Shown: in pieces, positions 45,917-58,350 of the stretch | How positions within the stretch are numbered: position 1 is the first letter of the stretch | How the letters are laid out: each line of letters opens with the position of its first letter | NCBI GenBank assembly: GCA_032717465.1 | Contig: CM064655.1 | Span: forward strand, 20,774,051 to 20,838,050 | Source of the DNA: Coenobita brevimanus | Lineage: Eukaryota > Arthropoda > Malacostraca > Decapoda > Coenobitidae | DNA length: 64,000 nt | Reading direction: 5' to 3' | Translations under genes and position numbers: made by a program | The notes under the pieces: model-generated | Databases searched by the model: none | What the model was told of the DNA's origin: nothing | The model's input: the letters and a program-made list of their open reading frames with translations, nothing else

Positions 45917-45947
<31 letters not shown>

Positions 45948-45990
45948 TTCTCCAGACGATTTTAATTAGGTGACACGGATGGGAGAGTAT
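44881..45990. other. No gene; diverged direct repeats
   Basis: Two diverged copies of about 50-60 bp share TATTAACATGGACAGGTT and CAGTTTTATTAAG / CGGTTTTATTAAG (about 45013-45061 and 45114-45172). CCTCCAGTGACGTATCT...AGGGG near 45316-45395 resembles the scattered GACGTATT repeat. CT tract 45926-45948, followed by CAGACGATTTTAATTAGGTGA. Confidence 0.55.
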
Positions 45991-46460
45991 GGGATTACTG
46001 GGAGGTCAAGGGTGAGTGGGAGAGGGGAAGGATAAGTGAGGGGAACTGGAAATGTGTGGTAGGGATGGTGGGTGGAGGAAAAAGGGAAGGGAGGGAGGTA
46101 TAAGGGGAGTGGGTATGAGGGATGAAGAGGGAGAAGAGATAGATATAAAGAAGGGGAGAAAGTTGGGGTAAGGAGAGAACAATGAATACGGTAGAGGGGA
46201 GAGGAGCAGTGAGGGGGGAGGGGAGGGGGGAGGGGGAGGGGAGGGGGAGGGGAGGGGGAGGGGAGGGGGAGGGGGAGGGGAGGGGGGAGGGGGAGTGAGA
46301 CGAGGATAGGGTAGGGTGCATGAGAGATTAGGAGGTTGCAGAGGGGGGAGACAATGGTGGAAGGAAGGTAGGTGGGGGTATGGGGAGGATGGAAGGTGGG
46401 GGGTGGAAGGTGGGGGGTGGAAGATGGGTGGGTACGGAGGGCATTGGGGGTGGTTAATCA
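45991..46460. repeat. G-rich tract with (GGGGAGG)n core
   Basis: 46213-46296 is GGGGAGGGGGAGGGGAGGGG-type repeats on the plus strand with dozens of G runs, a strong potential G-quadruplex region. The flanks are degenerate GGTGGG/GGAAGG. Minus-strand proline-rich frames are its translation. Confidence 0.8.
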
Positions 46461-46614
46461 CACCCCGCGTGGTTAATCACACCCCGCACTGTTGATAAGG
46501 AATGATAACACTGCCTCCACAAGTGATAAGTGACATTTCAGGGAGTGGCCAAGACAGTGCTAAGTCTGAGTAAGCCCTACACGAAGACCACCCACTCATA
46601 TCGGAGTCACAACA

Positions 46615-47420
46615 CCTTATTGGTCAGAGTACATGGGATAATATGGAGCAAAATCGGAGGGCTGCAGTATGTCCTTCCATGTGCTGGCTTAAAATTTCTG
46701 CCCTTGCCATACATAACGTCGGACCAACCACACTTACTGCGATTATATCATTGGTCAAAATGCATGAAATATCTGCGTTAAAATATGGGGCCAGTAGTGT
46801 GTCCTTCCATGTGCTTCTGTATTATATTTACATCCTTTCAGTCCACCCTCAATGGCACGTATTCTCGTAGGTTAAGGAGGATACCTAACAAATCTTTCTC
46901 ATTGATTTATTTTTGGATGTGGGTAGTTAATATCCCTTTGAATGCTATTTATGCAAAGTGTGGAGATATTGGAAGGATTTATTTAATACGGAAGACGTCA
47001 GTGAGGTGTAATAAACAAACTACATCGCTTTCGGAAAAGTGTTAAGGAGCATCCTTAGCCGACGAGAATACGAGCTAGTGATTTTCGCTTATCAAAATTA
47101 CAACACATTTTGGCGATATATTAAACTTTTTGCGGCACAATCAGGAGTCGGAAGTATGTTCATTCATGTGCTTATGTTCGCTTCCTGTCGAGTATTTGAC
47201 ATACATAAACATCCTAACTAACGCACGCTTATTTAGACTACGACGCCATTTTTGTCAGAATACATGAAATATTTGCATTACAATCTGAGGCGGGTAGTAT
47301 GTCCTTTGATGTGCTCGCTGCCTATCGGTTCGCCTCATTGCCACACAATGATCGGGATCGCAACCCCCTGGGGAGCCGGTATTATGTTTGTTCATATGTC
47401 GGGTGCCCCATGAAAAATAA
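46615..47420. repeat. Small satellite array, unit about 130-147 bp
   Basis: The string AGTATGTCCTTCCATGTGCT recurs in variant form near 46668, 46796, 47150, 47297 and weakly 47380. GTCAGARTACATGRAATAT-like strings lie at 46624, 46754 and 47255. Allowing for the 216-bp MITE inserted at 46858-47073, spacing is about 128, 138 and 147 bp. It is a short, diverged tandem array. Confidence 0.7.
46858..47073. mobile_element. MITE copy, best preserved (TTCTCGTCGG-TIR family)
   Basis: Ends TATTCTCGTAGGTTAAGGAG and its inverse CCTTAGCCGACGAGAATA are readable at the very tips. A TA sits at each end and could be the target duplication. Inner parts AACAAATCTTTCTCATTGATTT and ATCGCTTTCGGAAAAGTGTT are also inverted to each other. 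216 bp, non-coding. It splits the satellite array around it. Confidence 0.85.
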
Positions 47421-49110
47421 AAATCTATTCTCTTTCAGACAAGTGAGGGCAAATATAAAATACTTGAAATTGTGGCGATAAACAAGAATATTACTGAAGT
47501 GACAGATTTTTTTAGTCACCCATCAAAAACTAAATTAATATATGTACAAAATTAAAATGTGAAAAAGGAGGCGGGGGGGGGGGAGGAGGAGGAGAAGGAG
47601 GAGGAGGAAGAGGAGGGATGCTTAGTCCTTTTTTTCTATTTTTTAACCAGGTACATATATAAACCAGGACAATTTATGAATGGGAATATATTTTTGACGG
47701 CTTCCCAGGCAAAAACAAATAGCCTCTCTCTCCGCCGTCAGACAAACGTAGGCATAAACCAGGACTTTGAATTTATGATGAAGGATGTTTCTGGGAATTA
47801 CCAAGGCGCCAGTTTCCTTACCTATCTGAAAAAACAAAATGCAAAGATAATTGTCTACCTTTCCTTTCAAGCCAATGTAGGCACAAATAAGACTTGAGTT
47901 TATTAAGATGAATGTTTAAGAATATGACTCTGGTGTTGGTTTCCCAGCCCAAGACTTAAGTTGACTTCTTAAATGTGGGAAAAAATAAGGACTGGCGTTT
48001 ATGGAGAGGAATATATATATGTCAGTTTCCCATGCAAAAACAAATGGTCCGCCTCCTTCATGCAAATAGTTATAGCACACGCAAATACTGTGCATATATA
48101 TTGTTGTATATTTAGAGATATTTGCTTGTAAATATAATATTTACAATGAGATAGAAGAAATGCACATGGATATATATAACAAAATCATAAGTAAGTTATA
48201 ACAGATGTATCAATTAAAAAAAAAAAAAAAAAAATCCTCTCCTCTTTCAACAAAAATAAGGATAAAAATGACAATGTGAAACTACAAAAAAGTGAGACAG
48301 TTGGGTATAGGGGTGGGGGGGACGGTGAAGGGGTAAGGTGTGGCTTGGGTGAGAGGGGGTGGAGGGTGAGTGTGAAGAAGGGAGAGTGTGAGGGATGAGA
48401 GGGCAGAGGGGAGAAAAAGAGAGAGAATGTGTGGTGGTTGGATCGAAATGGAGGAGAGGGAGGGGCAGGTAGAGGACTAAAAGCAAGAGAGAGGTAGAAG
48501 AGAGAAAAGAGAGAGAGAAGAAAGAGAAAGAGGGCAGCGGGCTTAAAGAACAGCTGGCAAAATGAAACAAGAGAGATAAGAGAAAAAAAGAGACGGAGAA
48601 TCCAGAAGAAAAGAGCGAAAGAAGAGAGAGAGAGAGAGAGCAAGGAGCAAGAAATATCTCCCCCTCCTCCTGCCCATTTAGAGTCAAAGCCGGGACAAGA
48701 GATGCTATCGCTCTATCTACAACAGCATCTCTCCACTGACCCTTCCCTCTCCCCTCCCCCCACCCCTTTCTCCCTCCCTCTGCCACCACACTCTACTTGA
48801 CCCTCTGACCCCTGGCTGACCCGACCAAGGGATCCAGTTAGGCACCAGACCCATTACTCTGCACGGTTTGAAGCACATCACTATCATATTTTCATCGTTC
48901 TTGTACTGTCGCTTGATTGGGCTGACGACGACGATGACAACGATAATAATGATGATGATTCGTGCATGATTAGGCAGAACGGTGTTAACCTTGCATGCGT
49001 CGTTGTTGATTGAGCTGATGGTCGTGATGGGAAGGTGGTGGTGATGAATGATGACGGTGATGGTCATCATGATTAGATTTCTGCATGATTAAGTGCTATA
49101 TTTTTTCCAT
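47421..49110. other. No gene; diverged repeats and purine-rich DNA
   Basis: A GGAGGAG run at 47570-47618. Four diverged strings AAACCAGGACTTTGAATTTATGA-like at about 47661, 47757, 47885 and 47985 (spacing about 100-130 bp) form a weak tandem array. Poly-A at 48217-48234. 48300-48650 is purine-rich with GA runs. 48920-49060 is GATGAT-rich. Confidence 0.5.
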
Positions 49111-49116
49111 CGTTAA

Positions 49117-49287
49117 CTATGATGGTGATGATGATGAGTATGATTACTCAGATGATGATGATGATGATGGTGATGGTGATGATGATGATTGCTTAGATGA
49201 TGATGATGATGATGATGATTACTTAGATGATGATGATTATGATGATTATGATTACTTAGATGATGATGATGATGATAGTACTGAATG
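49117..49287. repeat. (GAT)n compound trinucleotide repeat
   Basis: GATGAT runs broken at regular intervals by TTACTTAGAT/TTGCTTAGAT (49142, 49190, 49220, 49250), giving a higher-order unit. The plus-strand frame encodes Asp-rich DDDD with YLDD/CLDD breaks; I treat it as repeat translation. Confidence 0.85.
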
Positions 49288-49950
49288 ATGATAATTTCTC
49301 ATCGCTGTTGTTCAGTGAGGCGATGACGATGACATCAATAAGCTAAAAGTGAAAGTGAAGGTGATGGTGGTGATGATTAAATTATTATTATTATTATTAT
49401 TGTTATTATTACTACTCTAGGATTAAAGGCAGACCACAAATACCACTACCATGAGTCATCACCAGACAGGTACACATTACGAGTATTTCAATACTTTGCA
49501 ATTTTCTTGCAGTACTATTTTCTTATCAAATATATTGCTGATAATTCTTCTTCCTTTGTGCTCTCATTTTCCTATTTCGCGATCCTGCTTGCCCCATTTA
49601 TTACGGGGAAATACGGATTTGATGATGATGATACAACATGTACACACGCACATTCCCTGCTTCACATGCACACACATAGCCTATATACATACACGTACAG
49701 TCAGAGAAAGTTCCGCATTACCCACAATTCGGATCACTGGTGGTTGACGAATAGTCACGAAGCAGCAGCCAGACCCACTTGTCTGGTAACTGCGAGTGGG
49801 AGGGAGGGTGGCCGGGCGTGGGAGAGTTTAGAGAGTTGCTCACGTCACAGTATCAATACATGTTTACTGTCAAAGGTATGCTTCCTTGGCTTCGTTTTGT
49901 AATGTTCGATAGGAATGATAGTTACAGAGACTGATCTTAAAATTAGGACT
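49288..49950. other. No gene; ATT/GTG repeats, then unique DNA
   Basis: ATT run at about 49381-49410. Overlapping open frames at 49451-49902 show no domain. Nothing else seen. Confidence 0.5.
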
Positions 49951-50291
49951 TTCCATGTCGTTCTGTCTATAGGTAAACGAAAAACCTGTTAATCCCTCGT
50001 ATAATTTTTTTTTTATTATTATTATTATTACACACTACCCTTGACACGAAGTTCGAGATGAATAATTACCAGAATATTACTGCAAATGTTTGCAGGCGGA
50101 TGTTTGCTGTGGGACTCTGTCGTCCCACTGTAAAGCTCCGCCTGCAAACATTTTCAGTGATATTCTGGTAATTATTCATCTTGAACTTTGAGTCAAGGAT
50201 AGTGTGTAAAAAAAATAATAATAATAATAAAAATATTTATATGAGCGAACAATAGGTTTTTCGTTTTCCTATAGACAGAATGACATGGGAA
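49951..50291. repeat. 341-bp near-perfect palindrome (foldback)
   Basis: The left arm starts TTCCATGTCGTTCTGTCTAT; the right arm ends with the inverse ATAGACAGAATGACATGGGAA. The two arms pair through AACGAAAAACCT, a TTATTATTATTA / TAATAATAATAA run, ACACACTA, AATAATTACCAGAATAT and GCAAATGTTTGCAGGCGGA, down to a central hairpin GTGGGAC...GTCCCAC near 50110-50132. The arms differ at a few percent. It is either a foldback MITE or an old inverted duplication; no coding sequence. Confidence 0.88.
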
Positions 50292-50972
<681 letters not shown>

Positions 50973-50976
<4 letters not shown>

Positions 50977-51794
50977 ACGGAACAGAGAGAGATAATGAAC
51001 ACTTCAAGTGAGAATACTAAAATCACTACTGTCCCGCAAAGTTCCAGGTTCAAAACAAAAGAGTTAGGTAAAATTACAAGTTAAAGTTTAATGCTCAAAC
51101 TAACAACTAAACATTCAGGACTCATAAGGATAATGTAATGGCAAAAAACAGGTTAAATATATGGTTAACTGCAATAGCCTCTATTAACACGAAATTAGCA
51201 AGAGTAAATTTATCTAAGTCAGCCCTGATAAAATGAGAAAACCGGATAATGCTCAGTTAATGCAAGATATATTATTACAGATACAAAATATCATTAATAA
51301 TGGCTGACATCAAAAACTCCACATGAATCACAAAAACCTTACCAGGTCTACGAATTAATACCTTAGGCCATACAGTACAAGAAAAATGGTAACAACACTT
51401 ATACTCAAATTATACAGCAGCAAGATGGTTGGAGACTTCCTGAGCACTCACAAAGATAATACACTATACAGGGGAGGACAGAGATGTGAACCAAATGAGG
51501 AGTAGATCTAAGTGGCAATTAATGCAGAGACTGAGCTCATTATATAGGGGGCCGGCAGAACTTGATTCAACTTGCAAGAAGGACGCGCAAATGAGGGCAC
51601 AGAGGACGAAGAGTTGACACTCCTGCTCTGAACAACAGAAAGAACGACTTTACTAAAAGGGGGAGAAGGGGGGAGTGAGGTAGAACACGCAAGCCTGGTC
51701 ACTATGGAAGCCACGAGGCGAATCGTGATCAAACATGCAGCATACTGTACGTTAGAATTATACAAATGATGATGAAATCATAGGCTATGTAACA
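50973..51794 (-). repeat. 3' LTR of element B
   Basis: 822 bp, partner of 56555-57381. The inner boundary is set by the polypurine tract and the outer by the (AT)n target. Confidence 0.95.
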
Positions 51795-51801
51795 CCTCCC
51801 C
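51795..51801 (-). promoter_or_regulatory. Polypurine tract of element B
   Basis: On the minus strand GGGGAGG is followed directly by the LTR TGTTAC, the same junction as in element A. Confidence 0.9.
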
Positions 51802-51855
51802 ACAAAGAAAAAGAAATTTACAAAGGAAATTTCTTATTACTCTGAAACAATCTGT

Positions 51856-53391
51856 CTAAAGTCTAGATAAGCAATCTGCAATAACATTTTCTTTCCCCTT
51901 GACATGTTGTATGTCTAATGAATACTCCTGAAGAAGTAGACTCCATCTTGTCAATCTCTGATTTTTATCTTTAAACTTACTAAGGAATTTCAGTGGGTTA
52001 TGATCGGTATAAATGACTATGGGGTCAAAACCAGAACTCAAATAAAATGAAAATTGCTGTAAACCCAAAATCAAGGCCAAAAGCTCTTTCTCAATAGTTG
52101 AGTAGTTCTTTTGAGGTGGAGTGAACTTCTTACTGTAATAAGATACAGGGTGTTCAATACCCTGATCATCCTCTTGCAGCAAAACAGCCCCAGCTCCTGT
52201 ATCACTTGAGTCAACAGCCATCTTAAAAGGCTTAGCAAAATTTGTAGTAGCGAGCACTGGCTGACTTAATAGGATAGCTTTAAGTTTACTGATAGAGGAT
52301 TCACAGTTATCGGTCCAGAGAAATTTAACTCCCTTTTTCAGTAGGTCTGTAAGTGGAGATACAAGAATTGAAAAGTTAAGAACAAATCTCCTGTAATAAC
52401 CTACCATTCCCAAAAATCTTTGTAGCTCTTTCCTACTTTTAGGTCTGGGAAGATCACTTATGACCTGAACCTTAGCTCCTGGTGGTGCAACGTGTCCATC
52501 ACCAATTACGTACCCAAGGTACTGAACTTGAGCCTGACCAAACTCACACTTTGATAAATTAGCTACAAGATTAGCCTGAACCAAACGTTCAAGAAATTTA
52601 CTGACATGGCATAGGTGATCTTTCCAGTTGTCACTGAAGATTAATACATCATCAATATAAACAACACACCCTGCCAAACCCTCTGTTACAACATTCGTGA
52701 GCTTCTGAAAAGTGGCTGGTGCATTCTTCATACTATGTGGCATTACAGAACATGCAAAACTCTTTCCTAGTGTTTCAAAACATGAGATCTCCCTAGCACG
52801 TTCAGTCATAGGTACTTGCCAGTATCCCTTTATCAAATCAAACTTACTTATGTACCTAGCCTTCCCGATCTTGTCTATGCAATCTTCCACGTGAGGGAGA
52901 GGGTAAGTGTCTGTTTTGGTTATCTGATTAACACGTCTGTAGTCGATGCAAAGCCACTGTGACCCACCTGGCTTAGAGACTAGAGTGACAGGAGAACTCC
53001 ACTCGCTCTGACAGGGCTCAATCATCTTGTGGTCCAACAGGTAGCCAAGCCCCTTTTGGATGAAAGGAACTTTCACTGGGTTCACACGGTAAGGAGGAAG
53101 TTTACTTGGCTTTGTGTCTCCAACATCGACATCATGCATCAGCACAGTGGTTCTTCCTGGAGTGGCACGGAACACTTGCGGGTACTCCTGCAGTAATGCC
53201 GAAAACTCCTGCCTTTCCTCGGGAGGTAGATGAGAAAGCTTAGTCTGGAGATCATTCATGATATCAGGATTCTTCCCCAAACTATCACTCAGGCTCATAC
53301 TGCATGGGAGAACTTCACTTGCAGACTCGGGTGGAACAGCTACAGTGCAGACTGGGTTATTTTCGTCCCGCCTGTGATATAACTTTAGCAT
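51856..53391 (-). pseudogene. Element B reverse transcriptase and RNase H
   Basis: A 511-codon segment in the same frame as the integrase. Reverse transcriptase blocks: KLPPYRVNPVK, SSPVTLVSKPGGS, CIDYRRVNQ, YISKFDLIKGYWQVPM (first catalytic Asp 185), NAPATFQK, the YIDD box (245-248), VQYLGYVIG and FLGMVGYYRRF. Two positions look damaged: the MPFG block reads MPHS (217-220) and the stretch before it departs from consensus. RNase H: first Asp in KMAVDSSDTGAGAVLL (394), Glu in STIEKELLAL, second Asp in VIYTDHNPLKFL (463), ending IQHVKGKENVIADCLSRL. The gene ends about 60 bases before the polypurine tract, so no envelope gene follows. The Met is internal to the polyprotein. Confidence 0.95.
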
Positions 53392-53406
53392 GTTGATGTG
53401 ACAAAG

Positions 53407-55863
53407 TTACTTGTTCTTTCTACGATCTGGTGTGGCGATGACATAGTTGACATCACCGAGTTTCTTCTCCACGAAATAAGGACCACTAAACTTGGCTTGA
53501 AGAGGTTGCCCATGCACTGGTGGCAGAATCAAAACCTGATCTCCTGGCTGAAAGTGGCGTAACCAGGACTTCTTATCATACCAAGTCTTTATCTTCTCCT
53601 GAGCAGCTCCTAAATTCTCTCTCGCCAGCTGTAAAGCAGTGGACAGCCGTTCTTTGAACTTCATCACATACTCCAGCAGGTTGACATCATCTTCCTCTGA
53701 CAGCCAGCATTCCTTGAGTAGCTTAAGGGGTCCTCTTACTTCGTGGCCAAACAGTAGTTCAAAGGGTGAGAAGCCCAGCAATTCATTTAGAGATTCTCTT
53801 GCGGCAAATACAACGACTGGAAGACCTTTATCCCAATCTTTCTGATGTTCCAAACAGTATTTCTTGAGCATCGATTTGAGTGTTTGATGATATCTCTCCA
53901 ACGCTCCTTGGGTCTGGGGATGGTAAGCTGAAGACATGATCTGGGTGATGCCCAACTCTTTCAGAGACTGCTTGAAAAAATTTGACATGAAATTACTTCC
54001 CCGGTCTGACTGTCCCTCCTTGGGCAGACCAAACTTGGTGAAGAACCCTAGCATTTCCTTAACCACGTTCTTTGCTGAGATATTTCTAAGTGGAATGGCT
54101 TCAGGATAACGAGTAGCCATATCAATCAGGGTCAACACATAAGAAAATCCTGAAGAAGTCTTAGGAAGAGGGCCCACAATATCCACCAACACACGGGTGA
54201 ATGGCGCCTCAAAAGGAGGAATGGGAACTAGAGGTGCAACCTTCTCGGTCTGATTACACTTCCCCACAACTTGACAGGTGTGACAAGACTTACAATACCA
54301 GGAAACATCTCTGAAGATACCTGGCCAGTAGAAGTGTTTCAAAATGCGTGCCACAGTCTTCTTCACTGAAAGGTGTCCTGCCAAACTGGAATCATGAGCC
54401 ACTCTAATGATATCCTGCCTACAAACACGAGGGATGACAACTTGATGTACAACCTCCCATTCACAGTCGGCTGATGCTGTTGGGGGTCTCCACTTTCTCA
54501 TACGTACTCCTGACTTTATATAATAACAAGTAGAAGCACCAGCTGACTCTTCCTCACTGCAAGCAGAGTTAGCTAGACCTTTCAACTCAGGGTCAGCAAC
54601 CTGCAACTCAACCAACTCTTGACGAGACAAATTATCAACACTACGGGGTACTGCCTCATCTGGTGAGTGGTCCAAATTAGCAAGAAAAGTGTCAGCTAGG
54701 ATAACATCATCATCATCATTATCCTGTACGTCACCAGTAACTTTAGACTTAGCCCTAGTGACAGCACATGCAGAGAACACATCAGGGACATCACAATCCT
54801 GGGTCGCAGCCACTGGCTCACTAGACAACTGAGGAGCTGGACACACTTGACTTCCACCAATATCATTTCCAAGTAAGAAAGTTACACCTGACATTGGGAG
54901 TGTCTCAACCAACCCAACCATAACGGAACCATTAACAAAACCAGACTCTAAATTCACTCTGCACAGAGGGACAGAGCAGTAATTATTCGCTACACCTTGT
55001 AAGATTACAGTTTCATCAGAGGAATTAACATTAGAGCCTAGAACACTGGTCAGCATAAGGGATTGGCAAGCACCTGTATCACTATATATTTTAACTGATT
55101 TCCTGTCATTACTGTCCAGAGGACTGACAAAACCATCAGACAGGAAATTAGCACATGAACTCTTGAGAGTGTCACCCACGTTACTGCTCAAAAGAGGAGC
55201 TTCATCATGAGAATTTAATTTACCCCTCAAAGCAGGTTCAGTTAACTCGGTTAAAGAATTCTGGGAACTCTCAAGGGTGGACACTAGACCAATTGACTGA
55301 ATATTTAAGTACTCCTTTTTGTTCACATCACGCTGTCTCCTGAAACATTTCTCCGTAGTATGACCAAGCTTACTACAATAAGTACATTTACTTTTCTGAA
55401 ATCTAGAGGTGAAGCTGGTATTTACTTCCTGAGAAACATCATCTTTATTCTCTTTCCTGTTACCTGTACTCTGAGTAAAGGCAACGTACTTACTCTCAGC
55501 TTTCCTTTTTTCTTTAGAATATCTCTCGTGAGTGAGAACATATTCATCAGCTAAAACTGCAGCATCAGGCAAATTATCTATTCTTTTTTCATCAAGATAT
55601 AGGCTTACATCTTTATTAATACACCTTTTGAAGTCCTCCAGCAAAATCATCTGCTTAAATTTATCAAAATCAGAATTTACATTCTTAGAATTTAACCACT
55701 GCTCTAACAGATCTTCTTTGATTTTTGCATACTCAACATGGGATTGCTTATCTTGCTTATAAGTTGTCCTAAATTTTACTCTATAGGCTTCAGGAACAAG
55801 CTCATAGGACTTAAGAATCAAGCTCTTAACTACATCATAATTATCAGATTGATCCTGAGGCAA
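53407..55863 (-). pseudogene. Element B Gag core, protease and integrase
   Basis: An 818-codon open segment. Residues 1-130 are Gag core (LEQWLNSKNV, PDAAVLADEYV). The CCHC knuckle is C160-x2-C163-x4-H168-x4-C173. The aspartic protease box YSDTGACQSLM is at 260-270, with FLLGNDIGG near 329-337. Integrase: zinc module H490-x6-H497 and C527-x2-C530 (CHTCQ); catalytic D561 (LVDIVGPLP), D620 (QSDRGSNF) and E656 (QGALERYHQ), giving the D,D(35)E spacing; GPY module FSGPYFV near 795. All catalytic residues are present. The listed Met is not the true start: the frame continues upstream through a stop into the N-terminal Gag. It ends at a TAA after PDRRKNK, in frame with the reverse transcriptase that follows, again explained by one C-to-T change in a glutamine codon. 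Confidence 0.95.
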
Positions 55864-55923
55864 AGATGCATAAGTTACTTGAGCTTTACCGGTGAGAACA
55901 CTCTGAAGGAGTACTGGCCAATA

Positions 55924-56490
55924 CTATTTGGGCCAATTAAAACCTGTAGCTATCCTCTCAAACAACTGAAAATACTTTGTTAAATCAGATTCATTAAAAG
56001 GAGGGACAAGTTTAACATTTTTATTCACATCAAAATCATCAGAGGTAGATGATCCAGTTCCAATTTGTTTCATGCGATACTCATGGTCTGCCTGAATCCT
56101 AGCAAGTTCAATTTGTGCCTCCTGAATACGAGCCTGAGACTCAGCCTGTGCCTGGGCCTCCTGAACACGAGCCTGAGACTCAGCCTCCTTAGCAAGTGCC
56201 TGAAACTCAGCCTCCTTAGCACGAGCCACCTGCAGGGCTAGCTGTAACTTAGCTATTTCAATCTGCGTTTGCTCATCTGGAGGAGTTACATCAAACAAGC
56301 TTTTATTAATCATGTCAACAATTTGATCTTTAAAATGATGAGAGCGAACAGCAATTCCCAATTGTTGAGCAACAAGCTTAAGTTCATTCTTTGTTCTGTT
56401 TTCTACATCACACACTGTTTGCACATTTGACAAAAAATCTTTGGCTTCATCAAGAGTAGTAATAGTAGACATCATGAATAAATCAGTCAC
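55924..56490 (-). pseudogene. Element B Gag, N-terminal part
   Basis: It would form the particle shell. The open segment (188 codons) starts at a plausible Met 65 bases inside the LTR-proximal leader. It has an N-terminal helical region (LDEAKDFLSNVQ, KNELKLVAQQLGI) and then a long Ala/Glu/Gln-rich helix with repeats of type AKEAESQARVQEAQ (residues about 85-140), a likely coiled coil comparable to the 11-residue repeats of element A. Then comes FNESDLTKYFQLFERIA, which begins the conserved Gag core. It stops at a TAG at 55924-55926 after FNWPK, where the reading clearly continues in the same frame into the next segment. A C-to-T change of a glutamine codon explains the stop. Confidence 0.85.
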
Positions 56491-56530
56491 AAAATATCAA
56501 GCAATATCCTTATGATAATATCCTGAATAT

Positions 56531-56548
56531 CCTGATAAGAGGTCGCCA
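56531..56548 (-). promoter_or_regulatory. Primer-binding site of element B
   Basis: On the minus strand, TGGCGACCTCTTATCAGG lies six bases inside the LTR. The first eight bases are identical to the site of element A; the rest differs, so the tRNA is probably an Arg-type isoacceptor or the site is mutated. Confidence 0.65.
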
Positions 56549-56554
56549 AATTTA

Positions 56555-57377
56555 TGTTACCGAACAGAGAGAGATAATGAACACTTCAAGTGAGAATACT
56601 AAAATCACTACTGTCCCGCAAAGTTCCAGGTTCAAAACAAAAGAGTTAGGTAAAATTACAAATTTAAAGTTTAATGCTCAAACTAACAACTAAACATTCA
56701 GGACTCATAAGGATAATGTAATGGCAAAAAACAGGTTAAATATATGGTTAACTGCAATAGCCTCTATTAACACGAAATTAGCAAGAGTAAATTTATCTAA
56801 GTCAGCCCTGATAAAATGAGAAAACCGGATAATGCTCAGTTAATGCAAGATATATTATTACAGATACAAAATATTATTAATAATGGCTGACATCAAAAAC
56901 TCCACACGAATCACAAAAACCTTACCAGGTCTACGAATTAACACCGTAGGCCATACAGTACAAGAAAAATGGTAACAACACTTATACTCAAATTATACAG
57001 CAGCTAGATGGTTGGAGACTTCCTGAGCACTCACAAAGATAATACACTATACAGGGGAGGACAGAGATGTGAACCAAATGAGGAGTAGATCTAAGTGGCA
57101 ATTAATGCAGAGACTGAGCTCATTATATAGGGGGCCGGCAGAGCTTGATTCAACTTGCAAGAAGGATGCGCAAATGAGGGCACAGAGGACAAAGAGTTGA
57201 CACTCCTGCTCTGAACAACAGAAAGAACGACTTACTCTACTATAAGGGGGAGAAGGGGGGAGTGAGGTAGAACACGCAAGCCTGGTCACTATGGAAGCCA
57301 CCAGGCGAATCGTGATCAAACATGCAGCATACTGTACATTAGAATTACACAAAGGATGATGAAATCATAGGCTATGT

Positions 57378-57381
<4 letters not shown>
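56555..57381 (-). repeat. 5' LTR of element B
   Basis: Read on the minus strand, it starts TGTTACATAGCC at 57381 and ends GTAACA at 56555. It differs from the other LTR by scattered substitutions and small indels (for example around 57233-57245). Confidence 0.95.
57121..57130 (-). promoter_or_regulatory. Possible TATA box in 5' LTR of element B
   Basis: CTATATAATG on the minus strand, about 250 bases from the start of the LTR and just after a GC-rich GCCGGCCCC stretch. The same motif is at 51538-51547 in the other LTR. The position suits an LTR promoter; no initiator at the ideal spacing was confirmed. Confidence 0.45.

Positions 57382-58350
<969 letters not shown>

Larger units (their letters stand above)
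50973..57381 (-). mobile_element. LTR retrotransposon B (Ty3/Gypsy type, INT before RT)
   Basis: 6.4-kb element on the minus strand. LTRs of 822 bp (50973-51794) and 827 bp (56555-57381) begin TGTTACATAGCC and end CGGTAACA. A primer-binding site and polypurine tract are present. Coding order is Gag, CCHC knuckle, protease, integrase with GPY module, reverse transcriptase, RNase H. The whole coding region is one reading frame from 56490 to 51856 interrupted by only two stop codons. By eye the LTRs differ at about 15-20 positions (roughly 2 percent), so this copy is older than element A. It is inserted in an (AT)n tract, so the target duplication cannot be told from the repeat. It is of the same order type as element A but clearly diverged in protein sequence. 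Confidence 0.95.

Noticed and set aside
45342..47481. Small frames of 60-112 codons between 44.9 and 47.9 kb as host exons
   Set aside because: They cross diverged tandem repeats and a MITE, no domain is visible, and no consistent splice sites were found.
49085..49288. Asp-rich frame (DDDDD with YLDD breaks) resembling an acidic protein or an RT YLDD box
   Set aside because: It is the translation of a GAT repeat; the YLDD strings come from TACTTAGATGAT interruptions, not from a reverse transcriptase.
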